NCBI GenBank assembly: GCA_002376715.1
Contig: DFOK01000025.1
Span: forward strand, 1 to 10,240
Length of the DNA stretch: 10,240 nt
Source of the DNA: Bacteroidales bacterium UBA3543
Lineage (GTDB): Bacteria > Bacteroidota > Bacteroidia > Bacteroidales > UBA932
Reading direction: 5' to 3'
Positions within the stretch are counted from its first letter, which is position 1, and each line of letters opens with the position of its first letter. Position numbers and translations under genes: made by a program. Below are positions 1 to 6,811 of the stretch, in pieces. The notes under the pieces were generated by a model. That model saw nothing but the letters and a program-made list of their open reading frames with translations. It had not been told where the DNA came from and did no database searches.

Positions 1-4
1 ATGT

Positions 5-43
5 AAAACATACCGGTTGTTACGCAAATCGTACCGGTTGTTA
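5..43 (+). repeat. Two direct repeats, 21-bp period, upstream of the lipoprotein gene
   Basis: The 12-mer TACCGGTTGTTA occurs at 11-22 and again at 32-43. With the preceding six bases the units match at 16 of 18 positions (5-22 and 26-43). The 21-bp spacing is two helical turns, which places both copies on the same DNA face, as expected for a dimeric or cooperative regulator. The core contains the palindrome ACCGGT. The second copy overlaps the place where a -33 element for the downstream gene would sit. More copies could lie left of the window edge. Binding by a regulator is inference. Confidence 0.55.
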
Positions 44-66
44 TAAACAGCATAAATATATCGTTG
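38..66 (+). promoter_or_regulatory. Possible Bacteroidota-type promoter of the 685-aa lipoprotein gene
   Basis: TATCGTTG at 59-66 matches the Bacteroidota -7 consensus TAnnTTTG in all but one fixed base. A TTG at 38-40, 18 bases upstream, could be the -33 element and lies inside the second 12-bp repeat. Transcription would start near 71-74, giving a leader of about 40 nt. The match is imperfect. Confidence 0.35.
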
Positions 67-112
67 TTTCATATTAACTTTACCAGTATCAATAATCAAA
101 GAGGGTTATAAT

Positions 113-2170
113 ATGAAAACGAGAATTTCCAACCTATTTATTATGGTGCTGATTACCATGATGTTCGCGGGGTGCGACATTGATGGCCCCGAATTTAAAT
201 ACAATGTGAAGGTGCCCAAAGGTGCACATGCAGATGCGGAGAAACTAAAGTACAAACCCATTTCGGCAGAGCAAAAGAAAGAACTCGAAAGTCAGGGTTT
301 CCATTTTGTCGGTACACCCATTAATATGAAATTGGGTGATCAGGAACATGTGTTCCTAAACGAACTGGCAACCATTACTTTCAGCATTCCCAGCAAAATC
401 AAGAAAGAAGATTATGACAATCTTTTGGGCGTCATCATAACCGATGGGGAACCGGTATATATGGTTCCTAATGCGGCAGATTTGCAAAAGAAAAGGGTGA
501 CGTTCAAGACTTCTCACTTTTCTATAGGTGGTGTTCTCTGGAAAACGGATGAAGATTTGCTTGATATACTGGCACCCCGTTTAGCAAATAGCGGCTATCA
601 GAAAAGCATGCGCGATAACGATCTGAAAAAAACTTTCAGTGACAGGATGTCTGACGTGATGGAAGACGCAGGTCTTGGAAACGATATGCTTTTGGGAAGA
701 ATTCTCCGTAAGGTGGCTTCCGACAACGAATATCTCTCCGATGCCATAGAACTGATTAACAGCGAAGATCCTGATACGGCCATCAAGGATAAGGCCGTCG
801 AGAAACTTCAGGAGAAATCGCTCGAATTACTCTTTGCTGCTTATCAGAAACAATACAAAGAGCGAGGCAAAGTTGATAAGGACAGCCCGATCGTCAAAAC
901 GCTGGAGAAACACCTTACAAGAAGCAATGTCAAAGATTGGGCTACGAAGTTAGGTGAAGGTGTCTCGCCTACAGATTTGGCCAGGGATTATTTTAAGGAT
1001 TTCGCCGTTGACCAAATGAAGTCCCTTTCCACCAAAATGGTGCCGCTTATCGGTGTGATTAAGAAAGAGGCCGAAATCATCAAGTTCCTGAAAGATTTTT
1101 GGGTGGACAATAACACGGAGGAGTCATTCCAGATGTATCTAAAGCTCTCTCCGGACAGTAACGGGCGTATTTCCGACGATAACTGGGGCTCGATTGCCAA
1201 TACCTATATGGCAGCCATCATCCGGCAATACCAGATAGACGGGAAGATGACGGAAGCTGAAATTCGCCAGATGTTCGAACAGCGTATTAGGGACAGGCAC
1301 AAACTCGATGATGAGGAGATAAAGATCAGAAAACAATTTAAATTGTGGAAAGAGGGCTTTTTACTTCAGCGCGGACATTGCAGGTTTGACTACGACATGG
1401 ATCTGACTGTTCGGATTAATATCCTGTATAACCTGACTGAACGTTTCCGCAAGGAGTTTGTGGTTAATGGCAAGATACCTTGCAATGCGGATTGGAATAT
1501 GAATACCAATGAGGAAATATTGACACAGATGGTGTACCAATATCTCACTTTTTTCCCTGACACTAAGAAGTTCTATGCTTGGGCGCACGCACAAGGTTTC
1601 TATGGCGGTCGTGTGCAGCGAGATTTAGACGCGCTGAACCGAGATCGTTCGTGGTACTTTGTCAGGGTGGAGGTCAACAGGACCGAAAGCAGTTCAGGTG
1701 AGCACTATTGGAACTCTTACAAGGCCTCTGAGGGACATCATCAATTAAGTGTGGGAACAAAACGAGTCGACTACTCTATGGGTTGGCCGATACAGTCGGC
1801 CTCGTTCGAAGCCACCTGCACCTCGCCTCCAAAGGTAATGAACTATAAGGACGTCGTCAGGCTGCATGTCACGGTAAAAACCACTTCTGAAACTGAAACC
1901 GATTATACTTGGTGTGTGACTACTGGTGTGAATTTTGACATTGAAGAGTGTGGTATGGGTGCTGTCACAATTTGGGCTACTCGCTCAACGCAAGAGAATC
2001 TGATAGGCAGTATGTCAGTATGTTCTCGTAAAGGTGCGCCCAAAAGCGGAGAGTGCGACTATGTATTGGTGATACCTTCAGGATCGAAAGATGCTTTATG
2101 GGCTATCAATTTCGGCAGTTGCGGATCACGTACCCACTGGGTGTATCAGTGTCGGGGCATTTTGGAATAG
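113..2170 (+). CDS. Large lipoprotein of unknown function with ZU5-like N-terminal region and Cys-rich C-terminus
   Basis: Not a family I can name. The N-terminus is a lipoprotein signal peptide: MKTR, a hydrophobic stretch, then the lipobox MFAGC with the acylated Cys at residue 21, followed by DID. The mature protein is therefore anchored to the outer or inner membrane. Residues about 60-140 form a compact beta-type region (ATITFSIP, then LGVIITDGEPVYMVP, then VTFKTSHFS) that resembles ZU5/Ig-like domains of other bacterial lipoproteins; this is resemblance by eye only. Residues about 150-410 are highly charged and look largely alpha-helical. From about 510 to the end the sequence looks beta-rich and holds seven cysteines (569, 601, 613, 637, 648, 670, 680), with two more at 423 and 457, suggesting disulfides outside the cytoplasm. 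The ATG at 113 is the only start giving a full signal peptide, and an AGAGGG lies a few bases upstream. The gene is monocistronic here and converges on the next one. Confidence 0.8.
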   Translation: MKTRISNLFIMVLITMMFAGCDIDGPEFKYNVKVPKGAHADAEKLKYKPISAEQKKELESQGFHFVGTPINMKLGDQEHVFLNELATITFSIPSKIKKEDYDNLLGVIITDGEPVYMVPNAADLQKKRVTFKTSHFSIGGVLWKTDEDLLDILAPRLANSGYQKSMRDNDLKKTFSDRMSDVMEDAGLGNDMLLGRILRKVASDNEYLSDAIELINSEDPDTAIKDKAVEKLQEKSLELLFAAYQKQYKERGKVDKDSPIVKTLEKHLTRSNVKDWATKLGEGVSPTDLARDYFKDFAVDQMKSLSTKMVPLIGVIKKEAEIIKFLKDFWVDNNTEESFQMYLKLSPDSNGRISDDNWGSIANTYMAAIIRQYQIDGKMTEAEIRQMFEQRIRDRHKLDDEEIKIRKQFKLWKEGFLLQRGHCRFDYDMDLTVRINILYNLTERFRKEFVVNGKIPCNADWNMNTNEEILTQMVYQYLTFFPDTKKFYAWAHAQGFYGGRVQRDLDALNRDRSWYFVRVEVNRTESSSGEHYWNSYKASEGHHQLSVGTKRVDYSMGWPIQSASFEATCTSPPKVMNYKDVVRLHVTVKTTSETETDYTWCVTTGVNFDIEECGMGAVTIWATRSTQENLIGSMSVCSRKGAPKSGECDYVLVIPSGSKDALWAINFGSCGSRTHWVYQCRGILE

Positions 2171-2186
2171 GTCAGTGTTCTATTCC
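2164..2186. terminator. Inverted repeat spanning the convergent stop codons; weak bidirectional terminator candidate
   Basis: GGAATAG (2164-2170) is perfectly complementary to CTATTCC (2180-2186), with a 9-nt loop. The stem contains the TAG of the lipoprotein gene, and the loop contains the stop of the convergent adenosyltransferase gene. There is no T-tract on the plus side and only AAAA on the minus-strand exit, so termination activity is uncertain. Confidence 0.3.
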
Positions 2187-2702
2187 GATGCGGGCTTCTA
2201 CTCCTTGGGTGTAATAATGTTTGATCTCTTTCATTTCGGTGACCAGATCAGCCACTTCGATTAATTCCGGTGCGGCATACCTGCCGGTAATGACGATTTC
2301 GGTTTCGGTTGGTTTTTGTTTGATGATATCGATTAATTCCTGAGTTGAAAAGAGTCCGTAGTACACAGCAATATTGGCTTCATCCAATACCACGACGTCA
2401 TATTTGCCGGAGAGGATGATCTCCTTGATTTCGCGCAATCCGGTTTGTGCAGCATCAATATCGGCTTTTGCAGGTTTGTTCCGTATAAAACAATTTAGGC
2501 CGTACTGTTTTATCTCCACCATCGGCAGAAATTGTTCTATCGCTTTTACTTCGGAGTAGCGTTGTCCTTTTACGAATTGAGCTATAAATACTTTTTTACC
2601 TGCTCCTGCGGCTCTCAATGTCAGCCCCAACGCTGCTGTGGTTTTCCCTTTTCCGTTTCCGGTGTAAACCTGGATATATCCTCTATTTTGCATTGTTTTC
2701 AT
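2172..2702 (-). CDS. cobO: Cob(I)alamin (corrinoid) adenosyltransferase, CobO/CobA/BtuR family
   Basis: Transfers the 5'-deoxyadenosyl group of ATP to the reduced cobalt of corrinoids, making adenosylcobalamin in the cytoplasm. The 176 residues carry the family hallmarks in order: an unusual P-loop GNGKGKTTA (residues 15-23) that binds ATP, the strand KVFIAQFVKG, the Walker-B-like VVLDEANIA, VITGRYAAPELIEVADLVTEM, and the C-terminal IKHYYTQGVEARIGIEH ending typical of BtuR/CobA. Length is normal. The ATG at 2702 is preceded by a good -7 box; the Met at residue 4 is an alternative start. No other cobalamin genes are adjacent, so the role could be salvage or activation of imported corrinoid for enzymes such as methylmalonyl-CoA mutase (inference). 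The gene is single, with a 1-bp gap to the convergent lipoprotein gene and a terminator separating it from the upstream transporter. Confidence 0.95.
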   Translation of the reverse strand: MKTMQNRGYIQVYTGNGKGKTTAALGLTLRAAGAGKKVFIAQFVKGQRYSEVKAIEQFLPMVEIKQYGLNCFIRNKPAKADIDAAQTGLREIKEIILSGKYDVVVLDEANIAVYYGLFSTQELIDIIKQKPTETEIVITGRYAAPELIEVADLVTEMKEIKHYYTQGVEARIGIEH

Positions 2703-2709
2703 AATACCA

Positions 2710-2737
2710 CAAATTTAAACATTTTTAGTCGCTTCAA
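2710..2737 (-). promoter_or_regulatory. Bacteroidota-type promoter of cobO, near-leaderless
   Basis: On the minus strand TAAATTTG (2717-2710) fits the -7 consensus TAnnTTTG exactly, and a TTG (2737-2735) lies 17 bases upstream as a -33 element. The box ends only 7 bases before the ATG at 2702, so the transcript would have almost no 5' leader. That leaves no room for a cobalamin riboswitch, which often controls B12 genes. Confidence 0.55.
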
Positions 2738-2790
2738 CTTTCTCTTCCTGCATTAATATTTACATTCTTAGAACGTATCGACACCATAAA

Positions 2791-2827
2791 TTAAAAAACC
2801 CCAATTGATTGTGATCAATTAGGGTTT
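2791..2827 (-). terminator. Intrinsic terminator of the phosphate transporter gene
   Basis: Arms 2796-2809 and 2814-2827 pair at 13 of 14 positions around a 4-nt TGTG loop. Read on the minus strand the stem is followed at once by TTTTTT, a textbook Rho-independent terminator. It lies 26 bp past the transporter stop codon. On the plus strand no T-run follows, so it acts in one direction. Confidence 0.9.
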
Positions 2828-2853
2828 GGCTTTCGTATATCCGGTCAAATGTG

Positions 2854-5121
2854 TCAGCTGACTGTTGCTACCTCTTTTGGAGGTATTTTCTCGGCATTTC
2901 TTTTTACCGTTTTATACATGTTTCGTTGCGATTTCATCAGATTGACCGATTGTAAAGCGATATTTTTGGTTTCGTTCAAAATAGTCATGAACAAGATGCT
3001 ATTTCGGGTACCGCATTCCTGTCTTTTAACCCGTTTTATTTGTTTTTTGGTCAAATCTGCACATATCTCCAAAATCTCATCGCGCAGCTCGCTAATTATA
3101 GAAAATTTGGAATAATCGCTTTCATCCAATTTCTTCATGAAAGTTTCGTACAGTTTTACTACGTGATTGCTGAGTTCCTCCAGATCAGCTTCCTGTTCAT
3201 CGTTAAAACCTTTGTGGTTATTTTCGATGTATATCAAACTATCCGCAGTAATTACACGCAAAGCCTTAGTAATCTCATAGGTGTAATCGACAATTTGAAC
3301 ATATTCCTGTTCAATGTCCAGCTCTTTCAGCGAAATCGTCTGAATGGTGGGAACTACTTCGAAGGTGCGTTTATCCTTATATTTTTTGTATAATTGTTCA
3401 CTCTTTAAAGCGTTCTTTCGTAGCTGACGTCGATCTTCGTCTTTAAGAGCTTTGATGGTCATGTCATAAATGTTGAGCAATGATTTGACAGACTCCCTAA
3501 CTTCAGTGGTAGAAGTCTCTACAACTCCCGATTCATCTACCAGAATTTCTGCCTTGGCAGCTTCAGCTGATTTGCGTTTTTTGTGGAACTTGGAGGATTT
3601 GAAAAGAAGGAAAGCAACCAATGCGACCATTGCGAAAACGGCGATTTTTCCACCCCAAACAAAAGCACTCGCAACCAATCCGGATACTGTAAAAGCGACC
3701 AGTGCCGTTAGAAACCATCCACCTATAACCGTAAGGACTCCGGTAATACGATACACTGCACTCTCGCGTCCCCAGGCCCGATCGGCAAGTGAAGAACCCA
3801 TGGCGACCATAAAGGTCACGTATGTGGTAGATAAAGGCAGTTTAAGCGAAGTGCCCAAAGCTATAAGCATAGCGGCAATAGTAAGATTTACCGATGCGCG
3901 AATCAAGTCGAAAGAGGCTCCGGCCTTAAGATCTTTCTCCGGCAAGACAAATCTGCTGTTTATTTTGTCTATAAAAGATTTGGGTAAGATTTTTTTAGCC
4001 GCTTTGTTTGCACTCACGCCCCAACGCACAAGTGCACGTGATAGAGTGGATGAGGAAAATCGTTCTACTCCCGTACTTTGTCGGCTTAAATTAACCTCGG
4101 TGTCAGTTACGGTACGTGCTTTTTTGGAAAACCACAATGCCAATACCATAATAGAGCCTGCTGCCAGCAGCATTTTGACATCGGCTTTTACAGCTCCCTG
4201 CAGTGAGTGCATATAGAGGTTGTCAATTGATCCGGTTGCAGCAAATACTTCTTTTGCATGTTGATAAGAATCAAATGCGGCCAAAGGAGCACCAATGAAA
4301 TTCACCAAATCGTTACCTGCAAAGGCTAAAGCTAATGCCATTGTGCCTACCAGCACTATAACTTTCAATATATTTACCCTACATAATTGCAGTATTCCCA
4401 TTATAATCGTCCATCCGGCAAAAGTTATCAAAAGCGTTTTGCCCATGTTCGCTTCAATCATATTCAGGAATTCCGTTACTATAAAGGGGCTCCCTTTCAA
4501 TCCTTTGAATACGATAAAATAGGTCATCGCAGTAAGCGCAAAACCGCACCATATCGCCCCTAAATATTTGAAAGTCTTCTTATATCTGAAAGAAAAAATA
4601 AGTCTCGAAATATACATGATTATGCTACCGGCTACAAACGCGATAGCTACCGAAATAAAAATTCCGGAAATAATAGCCAATGCTTTCCCGGAATTGATGT
4701 AATCGATCAAATTGCCTCCATTGTTTTGCCAAATAGTGAAAATCGCAACGGCGACTCCTGCTCCCAACAACTCGAAAACCAGCGATACGGAGGTGGAGGT
4801 GGGCAATCCGAGCGAGTTGAACACATCCAACATGATCACATCGGTGAGCATGACGGCCAGGAAAAGCAGCATGATATTTTTAAATGTGAACATTTCAGGA
4901 TGGAAAACACCGCTTCGGGCAATTTCCATCATCCCACTCGAAAACAGCGTTCCCAACAATATACCTATGGAGGCAACCGTTAGAACCACCCACATGGGTG
5001 CTACTTTAGAACCGATACTGGAGTTGAGAAAGTTTACGGCGTCGTTTGCAACGCCCACTATTAAGTCGAGGACTGCCAATCCCAGCAGAATGATTACAAT
5101 AATTAGATAAATAGGATCCAT
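2854..5121 (-). CDS. pit: PiT-family inorganic phosphate transporter with C-terminal PhoU-like domain
   Basis: Inner-membrane symporter of the PiT (TC 2.A.20) family, importing inorganic phosphate driven by H+ or Na+. The two inverted halves each show the family signature. In the first half: GVANDAVNFLNSSIGSKV (residues 23-40) with GLPTSTSVS (105-113). In the second half: AGNDLVNFIG (about 268-277) with LPLSTTYVT (428-436). About a dozen hydrophobic segments lie between residues 1 and 515, with a soluble stretch around 340-395. After a charged linker (about 515-545), residues 545-735 form a long helical, charged region resembling PhoU/DUF47 proteins, which regulate phosphate uptake. At 755 residues the protein is longer than a plain PiT (about 400-500), consistent with this fusion, which is known in Bacteroidota. 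No separate phoU, pst or regulator gene is adjacent. The ATG at 5121 starts directly before the first membrane helix. The counter-ion cannot be decided from sequence. Confidence 0.93.
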   Translation of the reverse strand: MDPIYLIIVIILLGLAVLDLIVGVANDAVNFLNSSIGSKVAPMWVVLTVASIGILLGTLFSSGMMEIARSGVFHPEMFTFKNIMLLFLAVMLTDVIMLDVFNSLGLPTSTSVSLVFELLGAGVAVAIFTIWQNNGGNLIDYINSGKALAIISGIFISVAIAFVAGSIIMYISRLIFSFRYKKTFKYLGAIWCGFALTAMTYFIVFKGLKGSPFIVTEFLNMIEANMGKTLLITFAGWTIIMGILQLCRVNILKVIVLVGTMALALAFAGNDLVNFIGAPLAAFDSYQHAKEVFAATGSIDNLYMHSLQGAVKADVKMLLAAGSIMVLALWFSKKARTVTDTEVNLSRQSTGVERFSSSTLSRALVRWGVSANKAAKKILPKSFIDKINSRFVLPEKDLKAGASFDLIRASVNLTIAAMLIALGTSLKLPLSTTYVTFMVAMGSSLADRAWGRESAVYRITGVLTVIGGWFLTALVAFTVSGLVASAFVWGGKIAVFAMVALVAFLLFKSSKFHKKRKSAEAAKAEILVDESGVVETSTTEVRESVKSLLNIYDMTIKALKDEDRRQLRKNALKSEQLYKKYKDKRTFEVVPTIQTISLKELDIEQEYVQIVDYTYEITKALRVITADSLIYIENNHKGFNDEQEADLEELSNHVVKLYETFMKKLDESDYSKFSIISELRDEILEICADLTKKQIKRVKRQECGTRNSILFMTILNETKNIALQSVNLMKSQRNMYKTVKRNAEKIPPKEVATVS

Positions 5122-5182
5122 AAAGAGAATTTCGTCGTCTTTTTGATGCTAATAGATCAATGATACATTTTAGAATTAACTG

Positions 5183-5190
5183 CAAACTTA
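5183..5190 (-). promoter_or_regulatory. Possible -7 element for the phosphate transporter gene
   Basis: On the minus strand TAAGTTTG (5190-5183) fits TAnnTTTG exactly, 61 bp before the ATG at 5121, which would give a leader of about 55 nt. No convincing -33 TTTG is seen at the usual distance, so the call rests on the -7 box alone. No Pho-type direct repeats are recognisable. Confidence 0.4.
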
Positions 5191-5256
5191 TTGAATTATT
5201 CCCTTATAAGTCCTGACGCCCAAAAACTTAACAGAAATGTAACATCTTTTCGGCAC

Positions 5257-5264
5257 AATATTTG
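5257..5264 (+). promoter_or_regulatory. Possible -7 element for the SDR gene
   Basis: AATATTTG matches TAnnTTTG in all but the first base and ends 14 bases before the ATG at 5279. This supports 5279, rather than the GTG at 5302, as the ancestral start region. No clear -33 element was found. Confidence 0.3.
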
Positions 5265-5278
5265 TCATTCTTGAAAGT

Positions 5279-5304
5279 ATGAAAAAAATGAAATTTATTT
5301 AGTG
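5279..5304 (+). other. A7 homopolymer and out-of-frame start region of the SDR gene
   Basis: An ATG at 5279 is followed by seven A's (5282-5288). Read as it stands it encodes MKKMKFI and stops at TAG 5300-5302. If one A were added, or the ribosome slipped back one base on the A-run, the reading would become MKKNEIYLVTGATGHLG and enter the SDR frame. The missing residues KKNEIYLV are just what a Rossmann-fold first beta strand should be. In the SDR frame itself the codons back to a TGA at 5272-5274 contain no ATG, GTG or TTG upstream of GTG 5302. Causes could be a sequencing or assembly error, a real deletion, or slippage control. Confidence 0.75.
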
Positions 5305-6288
5305 ACCGGAGCAACCGGCCACCTGGGGCTTACAATAGTATCTCAATTGATTGCCGACGGCAAAAAAGTCCGTGCACTGGCTCTGCCGGGTGATAAGTTG
5401 AATTCGCGCTTACCTTCTGAGGTTGAGGTTTGTTACGGAAACATAGTGGATCCCTCCTCTTTGGAAGAGTTTTTCCGTGTTGATCCTGATACTGATATGT
5501 ACGTGATACATGCTGCCGGTATAGTGACTACTTCCTTGGAATACCAACAAATCGTCTATGATGTCAACGTTAAGGGAACACAGAATATTACGGACGCTGC
5601 AATTAAGTACAATGCGACTAAGCTTGTCTACGTAAGTTCTGTTCATGCCATTCCGGAACAACCCAAAGGAAAGGTCATATATGAGATCGATCATTTTGAT
5701 AAGAATCTTGTTTATGGACTGTATGCCCAAACCAAGGCTGAGGCGACGCAGTATGTCCTGGATGCGGGGAAAAAGGGACTGGATGTTACTGTCATACATC
5801 CAACAGGTATTTGTGGTCCCAATTCCCCCACTAATAATCACGCAGCACAGTTGGTGATCACCTGTTGGCGCCGTAAGATGCCTTCAGGGGTAGTTGGAGG
5901 TTTTGATTTTGTGGATGTTCGCGATGTGGCTGCAGGAATCATATCTGCCTGTAAGAAAGGGGGCAGGGGAGAATGTTATATACTGAGCAACCGTTATATA
6001 TCCATTAAAGAATTTTTCAGGACTTTTAAAAAAATCACAGGTAAAAGACAACCCATATTCATGGCACCAATGTGGCTGGTCAAAATTTTTATGCCTAGCT
6101 ATAATTGCTTTTACAAGCTTAAAAAACGAACTCCACTATTTTCCACTCAATCGTTGCATATCTTGACTACAAACTCTCTGTTTTCATCTGAAAAGGCCCG
6201 CAAAGTACTGAATTTTATTACAAGACCATTCAAGGAAACCCTTGTAGATACGGTAGCATGGTTTAAAAAAGAAGGAGTTATCGCCTGA
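5302..6288 (+). CDS. NAD(P)-dependent epimerase/dehydratase, extended SDR family (3beta-HSD-like); 5' end probably frameshifted
   Basis: Cytoplasmic oxidoreductase acting on a sugar-nucleotide, sterol-like or flavonoid-like substrate; the substrate cannot be told. The glycine motif TGATGHLG binds the nucleotide and sits at residues 2-9. VIHAAG and NVKGTQN follow, as in extended SDRs. Catalytic residues are Ser112/113 in YVSSVHA and Tyr141-Lys145 in YAQTK, then HPTGICGP and FDFVDVRDVAAGI. The C-terminal third is the variable substrate domain. The usual length is 320-340 residues, so little is missing. Starting at GTG 5302, however, removes the first beta strand, whose codons (KKNEIYLV) lie immediately upstream in frame but without a start codon. 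The likely ancestral start is ATG 5279, joined through the A7 run, and if the sequence is right the gene may be damaged or slippage-dependent. It is divergent from the transporter gene and ends 13 bp from the convergent gene. Confidence 0.88.
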   Translation: MTGATGHLGLTIVSQLIADGKKVRALALPGDKLNSRLPSEVEVCYGNIVDPSSLEEFFRVDPDTDMYVIHAAGIVTTSLEYQQIVYDVNVKGTQNITDAAIKYNATKLVYVSSVHAIPEQPKGKVIYEIDHFDKNLVYGLYAQTKAEATQYVLDAGKKGLDVTVIHPTGICGPNSPTNNHAAQLVITCWRRKMPSGVVGGFDFVDVRDVAAGIISACKKGGRGECYILSNRYISIKEFFRTFKKITGKRQPIFMAPMWLVKIFMPSYNCFYKLKKRTPLFSTQSLHILTTNSLFSSEKARKVLNFITRPFKETLVDTVAWFKKEGVIA

Positions 6289-6301
6289 GCGGAGATTTAA
6301 G

Positions 6302-6811
6302 CTATTTTTCTGTCAGAATTATACTTGATGACTCGTAAAAATACTTGTCATCAATCTGCATCCTTAAGTACTGTTCAACTTCTTTTCTCTTGATGAGCAC
6401 AATTCTTTCTCGATAAAAAACGGATGATTTCTCATTCTTGGCAATAAAATAGTGGAAGGTTTCACCCGGATTAATATTTTTGATAAATGAATATCCTATG
6501 ACTGTTGGTTGCTCATCCAATAAGTTTTCAAACATCGCTTCAAGAAAAGAGAAGTCGCCTTTCCTCTTTTTAAAGTAATCGTGAACCAGCTCCGTATTTG
6601 TTCTCTCATTAATCGGTTCCAACGAAACCCAGGTTAAATACTCCTCATTTGAGTTATTTGTTATCCGGTAATCCTCTATTATTTCATTTTTGCCGGTAAT
6701 TTCATTGAAATAATTAATCTCTGTGTTATCAATCTGTATCTGACATTGAGCATTACATGCTGTACTAAACAGCAGCAAAGTCAAAAGGAGTATATGGACT
6801 TTCATTTTCAT
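6302..6811 (-). CDS. Small exported protein of unknown function, coupled to the M28 peptidase gene
   Basis: Not a recognised family. The 169 residues begin with a secretion signal (MKMK, then ILLLTLLLF). This is followed either by an atypical lipobox STAC (Cys at residue 19) or by a type I cleavage site in ACNAQ. Both routes place the protein outside the cytoplasm. The rest (IDNTEINYFNEITGKN, YRITNNSNEEYLTWVSLEP, INPGETFHYFIAKNE) alternates polar and hydrophobic residues and looks like a small beta-sandwich, an impression only. Its ATG (6811-6809) overlaps the TGA of the upstream peptidase gene by 4 bp (ATGA), so the two are probably translationally coupled and co-transcribed. That favours the start at 6811 over the Met three codons in. 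A link to peptidase function, such as chaperone, inhibitor or partner, is inference from position only. No terminator is visible in the 13 bp before the convergent SDR gene. Confidence 0.75.
   Translation of the reverse strand: MKMKVHILLLTLLLFSTACNAQCQIQIDNTEINYFNEITGKNEIIEDYRITNNSNEEYLTWVSLEPINERTNTELVHDYFKKRKGDFSFLEAMFENLLDEQPTVIGYSFIKNINPGETFHYFIAKNEKSSVFYRERIVLIKRKEVEQYLRMQIDDKYFYESSSIILTEK

Noticed and set aside
2703..2790. Possible cobalamin riboswitch upstream of the adenosyltransferase gene
   Set aside because: The -7 box ends 7 bp before the ATG, leaving no leader for a roughly 200-nt aptamer, and no B12-box-like sequence is seen between the promoter and the transporter terminator.
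3470..4216. Long open frame on the plus strand, 248 codons, opposite the phosphate transporter gene
   Set aside because: It lies wholly antisense to a gene with clear PiT signatures; its translation is low in recognisable motifs and no promoter precedes it. The same holds for plus-strand frames at 2849-3115, 3040-3393, 4295-4522 and 4712-5110.
5410..5841. Minus-strand open frame of 143 codons within the SDR gene
   Set aside because: It is antisense to the catalytic core of a recognisable SDR protein and has no motif or promoter of its own.
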